Assembly (NCBI GenBank): GCA_020636075.1
Contig: JACJYO010000004.1
Coordinates: 1-64,000, forward strand
DNA length: 64,000 nucleotides
Origin: Lewinellaceae bacterium
GTDB lineage: Bacteria > Bacteroidota > Bacteroidia > Chitinophagales > Saprospiraceae
Direction of reading: 5' to 3'
Positions within the stretch are counted from its first letter, which is position 1. Every line of letters begins with the position of its first letter. The notes under the pieces are model-generated. The model worked only from the letters and a program-made list of their open reading frames with translations. It ran no database searches and was not told where the DNA came from. A program made the position numbers and the translations under genes. Positions 51,407 through 61,700 of the stretch are shown here, one piece after another.

Positions 51407-51529
51407 TTAATTAACGCAAGTTGTGACCAAACCCAGTGGAACAAATTTCATCTGCGGGAAAGCATGCTGAGAGGGCCTTTGCTCATGGATTGGATATCAA
51501 CCAGAGATAGGTTACAACTTGGGTTAATT
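51407..51529. repeat. Intergenic inverted repeat (TTAATTAACGCAAGTTGT type)
   Basis: Imperfect arms at 51407-51424 and 51514-51529. It lies between the helicase stop and the SprB-protein start, both minus strand. The gap 51121-51576 otherwise shows no gene. Confidence 0.55.
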
Positions 51530-51576
51530 CAAAAACCTAAATCCAGGGACCTCCCCGACACGCACCTGACAGATCC

Positions 51577-52905
51577 CTAGCGCGCCACCACAATTTTATA
51601 CTTCTTCCCCTTCATCTTTTCACCCAGGACGGCCTGCAACAACGCATCAACTGCGGTTTTCTTAACGGCCACAAAAGCCATAAAATCCAGGACTTCAATT
51701 TTCCCGATATCCTCTTTTCCCAGCCCGCCTTTTTTGGAAAAAAAGCCCACGATATCCATTTTGCTGAGTTTGTCCTTCCGCCCTCCGCTGATGTACAGGG
51801 TAGCCCATGGGGATGGTTCCGGAAAACTCAACTCCTTGGGCAGTTCCAAAACCGGTGGTGTCTCGGACAGGTAAGCGGGCAGTTGCTCCCGGGCATGCAA
51901 TAGCAGGTAGGCAGTCCCTTCTGCGTGCATGCGGGCGGTGCGGCCATTGCGGTGCAAAAAATCATTGTGTTTCAGCGGCAGGTCGTAGTGCACCACGTGT
52001 TGCACTTCCGGAATGTCCAGGCCCCGCGCCGCGAGGTCGGACGCAACCAGAAAAACGACACTGCCGTTCCGGAACCGGATCAGCGTTTTTTCCCGATCGG
52101 GCTGCTCCATACCGCCGTGGAAAAAACTACAATCGATTTTCATGCCGGCCAGATAGCGCTGGACATGCTCGGTGGTATCGCGTTGGTTGCAAAAGATCAG
52201 GGTAGGCTCGTTGCCGATAAAGCAGAGCAAGCGGAACAGCGCTTTTTCCTTGTTTTCGTCGGGAGCAATGACCTGTTTCAGCGCCAACCCATCGGTTGAA
52301 ATGTCGGTATCAATTTTGTAAAAATTCAGCACCTTGGGATTGGTGATGCCGGTGAAATCAGGGATCTGTTGTTTGTCGGTAGCGGAGGCCATAATGCGTT
52401 TTTCCAAAAAATGCAGGCCCTTGATGATGGCGGCCATTTGCTCCTGAAAACCCATCGACAGGCATTTGTCGAATTCATCCAGCACGAGCATTTTGGCCCG
52501 CCGCAGATCAACGGTTTTTCGGGTGGTGTGCTCCAATACCCGGCCGGGTGTGCCGATGAGCAGGGCGGGGGGCTGACTCAGGCTCTGAATTTCCGTTTGC
52601 ATGGAATGCCCGCCGTAGCAGGTGCTAACCTTAAATCCGGTGCCCATCTTCTGCCAGACGCGCTCGATCTGCAACGCCAACTCGCGGGTGGGGGTAAGGA
52701 TCAGGCATTGCACACCCGCCACCTCAGGATTGAGCCGCTGCAAAATAGGCAACAAAAAGGCCAGGGTTTTTCCCGAGCCGGTAGGCGCCAGCAGGATGAC
52801 GTTGGCGTAGTGTTGAACGGCCGGGAGGGTCGTTTCTTGCAGGGCATTCAGGGCAGGAATGTCCAGTTTGGCCAGCGTTGCTCCAATGATCGGGTCGGTA
52901 TCCAT
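51577..52905 (-). CDS. DEAD-box RNA helicase, DbpA-like
   Basis: A 442-residue protein. Order of motifs: Q motif region LDIPALNALQETTLPAV, Walker A APTGSGKT (near 41-48), PTRELALQ, TPGRVLEH, motif II VLDEFDKCLSMGF (DEFD instead of DEAD), motif III MASATDK, then LIFCNQRDT, ASDLAARGLDIP and motif VI HRNGRTARM. The last 75 residues form a DbpA-type RNA-binding domain (KMDIVGFFSKKGG, DFMAFVAVKK). This suggests a role in ribosome assembly. The variant motifs are consistent across the protein and do not look like decay. The gene stands 41 nt downstream of the lipoprotein gene stop. Confidence 0.88.
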   Translation of the reverse strand: MDTDPIIGATLAKLDIPALNALQETTLPAVQHYANVILLAPTGSGKTLAFLLPILQRLNPEVAGVQCLILTPTRELALQIERVWQKMGTGFKVSTCYGGHSMQTEIQSLSQPPALLIGTPGRVLEHTTRKTVDLRRAKMLVLDEFDKCLSMGFQEQMAAIIKGLHFLEKRIMASATDKQQIPDFTGITNPKVLNFYKIDTDISTDGLALKQVIAPDENKEKALFRLLCFIGNEPTLIFCNQRDTTEHVQRYLAGMKIDCSFFHGGMEQPDREKTLIRFRNGSVVFLVASDLAARGLDIPEVQHVVHYDLPLKHNDFLHRNGRTARMHAEGTAYLLLHAREQLPAYLSETPPVLELPKELSFPEPSPWATLYISGGRKDKLSKMDIVGFFSKKGGLGKEDIGKIEVLDFMAFVAVKKTAVDALLQAVLGEKMKGKKYKIVVAR

Positions 52906-52946
52906 GCCGGCAAAGGTAGGCGGAGTTTTTTTGGCATGAGCCGCCT

Positions 52947-53405
52947 TTAATTTTCAGGCGGTTCCGGCGTGGCGTTTCCACCGTCTGACACAAACTTCCA
53001 GCTGCCGTCGGATTGCTTTTTCCAAATCGTGTAATAACTGCCGTGCAGGGTGGTGTCGGCTCCGGCAAATTTCCAGTAGCCGAGGGTGTAACCCAGATCA
53101 CCGGAAGTCGAGGCTTCGGCTTTGAAAGGCCTCCAACTGATGGCTTTGGTGTCGGATTCCGATTTGCCGTAATACGCCTCCAGGGCTTGTTTTCCGATGA
53201 TTGGTAACATGTCCGCTTCGTACTTCACCACATCGGCATCGGCGTACAGGAGCAAGGTTTTTCGAAAACCGTCGCGGGTAGCCTGGGCGCTCATGGCGCT
53301 GTCGGCGGTCCGGATTTCAGCAGCGGCTTGCCGGCTCAGGTCGACGGGCGGCGGGGCAGCACAGGCAGCAAACAGGAGCGGAGCGAGCAGGAGCGTTTTT
53401 TTCAT
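52947..53405 (-). CDS. Lipoprotein with DUF4440/SnoaL-like domain
   Basis: A 152-residue protein. Lipobox in MKKTLLLAPLLFAACAAPP (Cys15). The mature part fits the NTF2-like DUF4440 pattern: AAEIRTADSAMSAQATRDG, the LLYADADVVKYE strand, LEAYYGKSES, GYTLGYWKF and YYTIWKKQSDGSWKFVSDGGN. Such domains bind small ligands or act as scaffold; no catalytic residues are evident. It follows the DUF2306 gene by 12 nt and precedes the helicase gene, so the three may share a transcript. Confidence 0.85.
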   Translation of the reverse strand: MKKTLLLAPLLFAACAAPPPVDLSRQAAAEIRTADSAMSAQATRDGFRKTLLLYADADVVKYEADMLPIIGKQALEAYYGKSESDTKAISWRPFKAEASTSGDLGYTLGYWKFAGADTTLHGSYYTIWKKQSDGSWKFVSDGGNATPEPPEN

Positions 53406-53417
53406 CGATTGTATTTT

Positions 53418-54053
53418 TTAGTGTGTTGTAAGCAGGTTGCCGGTTTTGCGCAGGAGCGGTTTTGCCCAAACGAAATGTGCTACCGCCAAATTGGGCACCC
53501 AGCACAACCAGGCCACAATCCGGTAGCCGGTGATGAAATCGTTAAAAACGATGGTCAACACGGGCAGCCAAAGCCGCAAGGTGACAGCCCCAAAACAAGC
53601 CGCATAGCTGTAGATCATCATGATCTGGTGCCGACGCTGGTCTTTCTGCCGGATGTACCGATATGCCTGCAGGGTGGTGTAAAACCAGATACAGCCCAGG
53701 CAAATAAACCCGCTAGCAGGAATGAATCCGCCCGTGGCAAAAAAACCGATGTACACCGCTGCCAGGGCACTCAGCAACACTGCGATGACGTAAATTTTCC
53801 CAATCCTGCGGTGCACGGACAGGTAGCGGGTGCGTAGTTTGGTGCTAAACTGCGTCCAGCCAACCAACAGCGCCAGCCCGCCCAATAGGATGTGGGTATA
53901 AAAACCAAGATTCCACAAAGGCGCCGAAAGCAGGTCATCGGATTTAGAGGTAAGCAGGCCCATTTTCTGGTTTGTCAGAAAATACACGACCGGGTAAAGC
54001 CCGATGCCAACAGCCAGAACGGCAAAAAAAGACCAGCGTATTCGTTTCAGCAT
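53418..54053 (-). CDS. DUF2306 family membrane protein
   Basis: A 211-residue protein with about six hydrophobic segments. Motifs of the family: HILLGGLALLVGWTQF, VHRRIGKIYV, WFYTTLQAYRYIRQKDQRRH and MMIYSYAACFGAVTLRLWLP. DUF2306 proteins are membrane proteins of unknown function with conserved His residues that may bind metal or heme. Divergent from the M48-FGE gene; the 134-nt gap has a palindromic promoter-like pair. The lipoprotein gene follows after 12 nt. Confidence 0.87.
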   Translation of the reverse strand: MLKRIRWSFFAVLAVGIGLYPVVYFLTNQKMGLLTSKSDDLLSAPLWNLGFYTHILLGGLALLVGWTQFSTKLRTRYLSVHRRIGKIYVIAVLLSALAAVYIGFFATGGFIPASGFICLGCIWFYTTLQAYRYIRQKDQRRHQIMMIYSYAACFGAVTLRLWLPVLTIVFNDFITGYRIVAWLCWVPNLAVAHFVWAKPLLRKTGNLLTTH

Positions 54054-54093
54054 AAATGTTTCGTATTAATCGTTTGCATTACGGCAACGGCTC

Positions 54094-54101
54094 GAAAGAT
54101 A
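54094..54101 (-). promoter_or_regulatory. Candidate -7 box for the DUF2306 gene
   Basis: The minus strand reads TATCTTTC, one base from TAnnTTTG, 41 nt before the ATG at 54053. It forms a small palindrome with the plus-strand box immediately beside it. Confidence 0.3.
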
Positions 54102-54102
54102 C

Positions 54103-54110
54103 TATCTTCG
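54103..54110 (+). promoter_or_regulatory. Candidate -7 box for the M48-FGE gene
   Basis: The plus strand reads TATCTTCG, one base from TAnnTTTG, 78 nt before the ATG at 54188, back to back with the minus-strand box at 54094-54101. Confidence 0.3.
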
Positions 54111-54187
54111 TTTTGCCCTATGCACCTGCTTTGCGAAATATTTCCGTTCCGGAAAAAACGTAGAATCGTCCACAACACTAAACCGCC

Positions 54188-55579
54188 ATGCGCCAGATCT
54201 TACTTCCACTCCTGCTCCCCATTTCGATCTTTTCCCAGCCGCAGTCGTTCCAGCTGGGCCCTGGTTGTGCCTACGACGGCGAACAAAGCGGAAACAACGT
54301 CTACCTTTTCGAATCCTCGGGCGAGGCCAACCGCATCGTTGGTGAAGTGGTGGATGCGCTGGGTTTGCAGCAAAATTTTGTAGTGAAATCTTCCAGTGTG
54401 CAAAACGCCCTGGCCACCACTGAAAACGGACAACGCTACATTTTGTATTCCACGGATTTTTTGGAAAAATTCAAGGCCGATGCCAAAACGCGCTGGGCGG
54501 CCTATTCGGTGCTGGCCCACGAGATCGGGCACCACCTCAACGCGCATGATTTTTCCGAAAAAGACCCGCGTACCCGCAAACTCCGCGAACTCGAAGCCGA
54601 CCAGTTTTCCGGCAGTGTGCTGCGCATGCTCGGCGCTACACTCCCGGAAGCCCAAGCCGGTGTCGAAACCATCCAACTCGAAGGCGAAAGCAACACACAT
54701 CCCGCTAAAATCGCCCGCCGGGAAGCGGTAGCCAACGGCTGGAAATCGCGCGACGAGTGGTTGCGCGAACGCGGAATGACCACCGAGCCCGTGGTCAAAC
54801 AGGATGAACCGCCGGCCACGGTACCCGCTACGCAAGCTCATCCGCAAACAACCAAACCAGTGACCGCCTTCGACCTCGAACGCTGCAACGATTGCCCGCC
54901 AATGGTATTCGTACAGGGCGGTCCGTTTACCATGGGTTGCACAGCGGAACAAGGGAGTGATTGCGCAGATTCTGAAAGCCCGGCTCACCAGGTCACCGTG
55001 CCGGATTTTTATATTGGAAAATACGAAATTCCCCAGGCGGAGTGGGAAGCGGTGATGGGGAATAATCCGTCCCATTTTAAGGATTGTCCGCGCTGCCCGG
55101 TCGAGTCAGTGTCCTGGGATGATGTGCAGCTGTTTATTCAAAAATTGAATGAAAAAACCGGAATGAACTTCCGGCTCCCCAGTGAAGCGGAATGGGAATA
55201 TGCGGCGCGGGGCGGGCAAAAATCCAAACAATACAAGTACGCCGGAAATACAAATAACCTGGGACTTGTGGCATGGTGGTATGGCAATTCCGGACGAAAA
55301 ACCCACCCGGTTGGTGAGCGTCGGGCGAATGAACTTGGGCTTTACGACCTGAGCGGAAATGTGTGTGAGTGGTGCGCCGACGGCTGGCACGGCAATTATA
55401 TTGGTGCATTGACCGATGGTACTGTATGGGAATCAGCGGAACTGGCTGGGAGCCACATTATCCGGGGGGGCGCCTGGTTGAACAACCCGCTGTATTGCCG
55501 GAATACGTTCCGAAACGTTTATAGACCGGATTATCGGGATAATTTCATTGGTTTTCGCCTGGCGCTTTCTGCGCAATAA
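54188..55579 (+). CDS. Fusion of an M48-like peptidase and a formylglycine-generating-enzyme-like domain
   Basis: A 463-residue protein. Signal peptide MRQILLPLLLPISIFSQ. Residues about 85-185 are M48-like: VLAHEIGHHLNAH with the HExxH zinc motif, then RELEADQFSGSVL with the third ligand Glu. A Pro/Thr-rich linker (about 200-230) leads to an FGE-sulfatase (SUMF1-like) domain (about 235-460): MVFVQGGPFTMG, PVESVSWDDVQ, FRLPSEAEWEYAARGG, LSGNVCEW and IIRGGAWLNN. In FGE enzymes two Cys near the end are catalytic; only the one in LYCRNTFR is visible here, so oxidase activity is doubtful. The domain could instead serve for binding. The combination is unusual. Confidence 0.85.
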   Translation: MRQILLPLLLPISIFSQPQSFQLGPGCAYDGEQSGNNVYLFESSGEANRIVGEVVDALGLQQNFVVKSSSVQNALATTENGQRYILYSTDFLEKFKADAKTRWAAYSVLAHEIGHHLNAHDFSEKDPRTRKLRELEADQFSGSVLRMLGATLPEAQAGVETIQLEGESNTHPAKIARREAVANGWKSRDEWLRERGMTTEPVVKQDEPPATVPATQAHPQTTKPVTAFDLERCNDCPPMVFVQGGPFTMGCTAEQGSDCADSESPAHQVTVPDFYIGKYEIPQAEWEAVMGNNPSHFKDCPRCPVESVSWDDVQLFIQKLNEKTGMNFRLPSEAEWEYAARGGQKSKQYKYAGNTNNLGLVAWWYGNSGRKTHPVGERRANELGLYDLSGNVCEWCADGWHGNYIGALTDGTVWESAELAGSHIIRGGAWLNNPLYCRNTFRNVYRPDYRDNFIGFRLALSAQ

Positions 55580-55592
55580 TCAAGTATTAAAT

Positions 55593-55740
55593 TTCACCAC
55601 GGAGGCACGGAGCCCACGGAGTAAATTCTCCGTGGGCTCCGCGCATCTTATGCTTGTCAGGCTATGTGGACACTCGTCCTACGACTCAAAGTCGTAGGAC
55701 GAGTAAGATACCTCCGTGTCCTCCGTGCCTCCGTGGTGAA
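55593..55740. repeat. Composite palindromic element
   Basis: Perfect 19-bp outer arms (55593-55611, 55722-55740) contain two hairpins: GAGCCCACGGAG / CTCCGTGGGCTC (55610-55639) and ACTCGTCCTACGACT / AGTCGTAGGACGAGT (55672-55704). The second is of the family seen at 6079-6109. It lies between convergent genes. Confidence 0.8.
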
Positions 55741-55783
55741 AAACAATCTACGGTGGGCGGCTTTAAAAATGCTTTTCAGCAAC

Positions 55784-58700
55784 TTACCAGCCCATGACCG
55801 TCACATCACCCTTCACCACTTCTTCCGAGCCGTCGGCCAACTTCACCTTCAAATAGTAAACGTATACACCCAACTGCGCTTTTTTGCCGCGTGTGGTGCC
55901 GTCCCAACCGGGCCAGGCATTCGGGTCGATGGCGTTGTTCCACTGGTATTGCAGGTTGCCCCAACGGTCGAACACCTGCACGTCGGTAATTTCCAGCACA
56001 GAAGCGCCGGCATTTACCACCCAGAGGTCGTTTATGCCATCGTTGTTCGGACTGAACACATTCGGCACGTACAGGGCCAGCGATTTATCCACCGATACCC
56101 GGATCGTGGCTTGTGCCGTACAGCCGAAAGTATCCACAATAGTTACAGTGATAAATTCCGACTCCCGGGGCGCCCAGTTTTGCACCAGGCAATTGGCGCA
56201 ACTGGTATCGGGAAGGGGTTGCCAGGTCAGGCTGGCCCAGTTGCTCAGGTTGGTGGTCGCCTCCAGTTGCAGAGGGTTGCCCAGCAAAACTGTGGTGTCG
56301 GCCGGCAGGGCAATGGTCGGCGAAGGTGGCAAAGTCACCGTGATCGTGGAATCCACCGTGCAGCCGTTGGCATCGGTCAGGCTAATGGTGTGGCTACCCG
56401 AACTGATCGAAGGCATTGTGCCTGTGAGGATATTGCCATCGAGCAACAAGGTGTACGGCGATACGCCACCGGCAGTGCTGATGGTGGCATCGGCAAGCGT
56501 ATCCCCACAATCCAGCAGGTCGAGTGCGAGCGCGAAGTTGAGCGGAGGTGGGGCCGTCACCAATGCCGAGGTGGTGCTGGTACAGCCGTTGGCGTCGGTG
56601 AGGGTCAAGGTGTAGGTTCCGGCGCTGAGGTTGTTCAGGTCCGGGTTGATTGTGCTGTTGCTCCAGCTAAACTGGTAGGGCGGTGTGCCGCCGGAGGTTG
56701 TACTGGTGATGGCGCCGTCGGCCGAATCTTTGCAGCTCAGGGCAAAACCGTTGAAGGCCAACACCGGGTTGGCGGCCAGGCTGATGGCCGGGGGCGCTGT
56801 CAGCGTAACCGTCGCCGTGGTTGTGGCCTGGTTGTTCAGGTCGGTGACGGTGATGGTATAATTGCCTGCCGGCAAATTTTGCAAGAGCGTTGGGTTGTTC
56901 GGGTCGGTGATCTGGCCCGTGCCCGAGTTGCCCAGGTTGTTTTCCCAGTCGTATTGTAAGGGTGTTTGACCGCTCAAAATTTGAATGCTGAATATGCCGT
57001 CAGATCCGTCGGCGCAGTTCAGGTTTGTTCCAATCACCGTTAGCACCGGCCCGCAGGCTGCCGCGTCGTACAGCACTTCGGAGATCAACACCGAGTCGCA
57101 GCCCGCCTGGTTTTGCAATACGTTTACAAAAGTACCCGCCTGTGTGGGGTCGCAGGTGAATGAGCTGACAGTCAAAGTATCGCTGGCGCTCAGTGCCAGC
57201 GTCGTTACCACGATGGAATCGCAGCCATCGGAGCCCGTGTAGCTGATCTGTGTGGTGCCTGCTGAATCCGGGTCGCAAGTGAAGCCGCTGAGGAAGGTTA
57301 TGTTGATCAGACTGGGATCGAACGTGACGGTGGTTATGGTCGTCGAGTCGCAGCCCGCTTGATTGGTCCAGCTCTGCGTAAACACACCCGCACTCATGGA
57401 ATCGCAAGTAAGCACCGTCTGGTAGACGGTGTCAGCAAGCAGGAGCGAAGTTGTCGTAATGATCAGCGAATCACATCCGGCCTGATTCATAAGCAACAAT
57501 TCAGTAGTACCTGCCATGTTGGGATCGCAAGTAGACGCCGTCTGGTAGACGGTGTCAGCAAGCACCAGCAAAGTAGTGGTAATCACCAATGAATCGCACC
57601 CGGCCTGATTCATCAACAAAAGTTCAGTCGTACCCGCCAGATTGGGATCGCAAGTAGACGCCGTCTGGTAGACGGTGTCAGCAAGACTAAACGAAGTAGT
57701 TGTGATGATCAACGAATCACACCCGGCCTGATTCATCAACAACAGTTCAGTAGTGCCCACCATGTTCGGGTCACAAGTCGACCCCGTCAGGTAAACAGTA
57801 TCAGCCGGAACAAAACTGGTGATCATAATGACCAGCGAATCGCAGCCATCGGAGCCAGGGTAAACCATTTCCTGCACACCTGCCTGGTTGGCGTCGCAAG
57901 TGGTGAAATTCAGCAAGGTAGTATCCACCGCTGCCGGGTCGTAAATCACCGTGGTGGTGACGATGGAGTCGCAGCCGAATTGGTTCATCAGATTTTGGAC
58001 AAACACGCCGGCCTGGGTTTGATCGCAGGTGAATTCCGTCAGGTCGACAGTATTGGAAGGCGCCAAAGTTGTGATTGTGGTGACAATACTGTCGCAACCA
58101 AACTGGTTTTGCCAATTCTGAACAACCGTGCCTGTGTCGGCGGGATTGCAGCTCGTTTCCATTAGGTTGAGCGTATCCGGTTGATTGACGGTAACCGTAA
58201 TTTCCGAGGTAGCGGTGCAGGAAAACGCATTGGTGACGGTAACGGTATAGCTGGTGGTGTTTGCCGGGCTTACATTCACAGTGGCTGCATTGTCGGAATT
58301 ACTCCAGACATAACTACCGCCGCCGGAAGCCGTTAGTGTAGTACCCTGGCCGGCGCACAAATCGGTGTTTCCACTGATCGTCGCCACGGGCGCCTGATCG
58401 ACGTCCACCAGTGCCGAAGCTGCCCGGAAACAGCCGAAACTATTGGTGATGATGGCGACGTAGGTAGTCGGTACCGTTGGGCTGACGGTAATGGTGGCCG
58501 TGGTATCGCCATTGTCCCATTCGTACAGCACGCCGCCGGTAGCAGTAAGTATGGTGCTGTCGCCTTCGCAAATGAGCAGGTCGCCGGTTACGCCACCCAT
58601 AACGGCGGGATTAATTGTAATGGTAAAGCTCATTGGCGTGCCGCTGCAACTGCCCACAACCGGCGTCGCGGTGATGGTGGCAGTTTGTGGTGTAGCCACA

Positions 58701-61700
58701 TTGGCGGCGATAAAATTGATCGTTCCGGTGCCACTGGCGGCTAGACCGATGGCGGGGTTGTCGTTCGTCCAATTGACCGTAGCGCCTGCCGAGGCGTTGA
58801 AGCCGACCATGCTGGTGGTGTTTCCGCAAAAGGTGAAATCGTTGGGCTGCGCCAGGGTCGGCGCCGGACTGACGGTGATCGTGAAGGTTTGCGGGGCGCC
58901 GGTGCAAGTGGAAAGAACCGGGCTGATAAAATTTCCAAAAGCTACCGGGCTTGATGCGGTAGGAACCGTTGCGACCACCATACCAGTGGCGGTTTCGATC
59001 ACCGTGACGTCGCCGGAAATAAAATTTGCCACGTACACCCAGTTGCCGTCGGGTGTAATGCTGATGCCTCTGGGGCTGTTGCCAATCCCAATTGTATTTA
59101 TAACCATGTTGGTTGTGGCATCGATTACGGAAACGTCATCGGAATTTTGGTTGCTGACATAGACCAAACTGCCATCCGGGCTTACACAGATTCCCATTGG
59201 CCCTGCTCCGACGGGAATTGTTGCGAACACGTTGAGGGCAACAGCATCGACTACGGAAAGGTCGTCGGAGAATTCATTGCTAATGTAAATCCGGCTGCCA
59301 TCGGGGCTCACTTCCAGGTCCTGGGGACCGTTTGTTCCCAGGGGAACCGTCGACAGGATGGTGTTGGTGCCGGCATCAATAACCGCCAGGCGCGCAAAGC
59401 CGAACTCGGCCACGTACACCCGGCTACCATCCGGGCTTACACCAATGCCGCGGGGTTGAGAGAGGCCGGGAATGGTGGCAGCGACCGTGTTGGTAGCGGC
59501 GTCAATTACGGAAACGCTGGCGCCTAACCAGTTGGTCACATATACCCGGCTCCCGTCCGGACTGACTGCAAGACCCAAGGGGGAATTCCCAACGGGAACA
59601 GTGGCAATGACGGTGTTGGTTGTCGCGTCAATCACGGAAACATTATCATCGAAGGTATTGGAAATGTACACCCGGGTGCCGTTCGGACTGACGGAAACAC
59701 CTTGCGGGACATTGCCCACAGGAATTGTCGCAACTACCGTATTGGTTGCTATTTCAATCACTGAAACCTGGTCGGAGCCAAAGTGGGTTATGTAGGCATA
59801 ACCGCCAAATCCGCCCTCCGGCGTCACCGTGATCGTCGCAGTTTCCGGCATGGTGACGTTGGCCGACAGGATATGAATATCGCCGGTGCCGCTGGCTGCC
59901 AGGCCGATTGCGGGGTTGTCGTTGGTCCAGGAAAATGTAGGATTGCCCGTGCCGGTAAACAGCACGTGGATCGAATCGCCCACACAAACGGCCTGATTGC
60001 CGGGGTTGTTTACACTTACGCCGGGGCTGACGCTAATGGTAAACGTGGCGGGTATGCCCGGGCAAACGCCGCCGGTTGGCGTTACGGTGATGGTGGCTGT
60101 TTCGGTGGCGGTTACCTGGGCGGAGGTGAAATCGAGATTCCCGGTGCCGCTGGCTGCCAGGCCGATTGCGGGGTTGTCGTTGGTCCAGTTAAAGGTGGGG
60201 TTGCCAGTTCCTGTGAAATTTACCATGACCGGTTCGCCGTTGCAAACGTTGACATTCCCGGGTTGATCCACAGTTGGCGCCGGGTTAACGGTGATGGTGA
60301 ACGTTTGCGCAGCGCCGGAACAATTGCCGAGAACGGGCGTCACCGTGATGGTGGCCGTTTGGGCGGAGCCCACATTAGATGCCGGAAAACTGATATTGCC
60401 CGTTCCGCTGGCGGCTAAACCAATTGCGGGGTTGTTGTTCGTCCAGTTAAACGCAGGATTCCCCGTGCCGGAAAAACTGACGTCGACCGGATCGCCCGCG
60501 CAAACAGTCTGATCGGCCGGATCTACCACGGTGGGTGCGGGGTTAATGGTTATAGTGAACGACACCGGCGCACCATCGCAACTGCCGATGGTAGGGGTGA
60601 TGGTGACCGTTCCCGTTTGTGTAGAAGTCACATTGGCGGCGGTCAGGTCGATATTGCCGACGCCGTTAATGGGCAGTCCGATTGCCGGGTTGTCGTTGGT
60701 CCAGTTGAAGGTGGCGCCGTTGGTGCCGGAAAGATTGATCAAAATGGATTGGCCGCTGCAAATGGAAATATTGGCAGGCTGGTTGACCGTGGGCGCCGGA
60801 CTTACCGTGATGGTAAATGTTTGCGAAGCGCCGACACAGCCGTTTTCAATGGGGGTGACCGTGATGGTGCCGGTTTGTTGGCTGGTTACCAGCGGGGCGG
60901 TATAGGCAATGCTGCCGCTGCTGGCGGTGGGCAGGCCAATGGCGACATTGGTGTTGGTCCAGTTGAAGGTGGGCAAGTCGGTGCCTGTGAAATTGACGTT
61001 GACCACATCGCCGCCGCAAACGATCAGGTCTTGCGGGTCATTTACGGTGGGTGTGGGATTGATCGTAATGGTAAACGTGCGCGGCATTCCGGCGCAGGGG
61101 CCGATGACCGGTGTGACGGTGATGTTGGCCAATTCGGGGACAACGACTGCCGCTGCGGTAAAACTTATGGTTCCGGAGCCGGAAGCGGCCAGTCCAATGG
61201 CAGTATTGTCGTTGGTCCAATTGAACGTTGCGCCGGGTGTTCCGGCAAATGCCACGTTGATCTGCCCCCCGCCACAGGCATTCACATCGATCGGTTGTGT
61301 AACCAGGGGCACCGGTGTGACGGTGACGGTAAAGGTTTGCGCAGCACCGGCGCAGCCGTTTTCCGTAGGCGTTACGGTGATGGTGCCCGTTTGTACGGCA
61401 TTGACGTTGGCAGCGGTGAAGTTGATATCGCCGGATCCCGAAGCCGGAAGCCCGATTGCCGGGTTGGAGTTGGTCCAGTTGTAGGTCGGGCTGGCGCCGG
61501 AGCCGGTAAAGCTTACGGCAACGTTATCGCCGGCGCAAACGGACTGGTTGGCCGGCGGGTTGAGGACCGGCGTGGGATTTATGGTGATGGTGAAACTTAC
61601 TGCCGTGCCCATACAGGTACCGATGGTTGGGGTAACGGTGATATTGGCCGTTTGCGGCGTTGCCGGGTTGCTGGCGGTAAAGTTGATGCTGCCGGCGCCG

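Noticed and set aside
57415..57783. Regular 123-bp repeats as a CRISPR array
   Set aside because: The units are in-frame coding repeats with no repeat-spacer structure, and no cas genes were seen.
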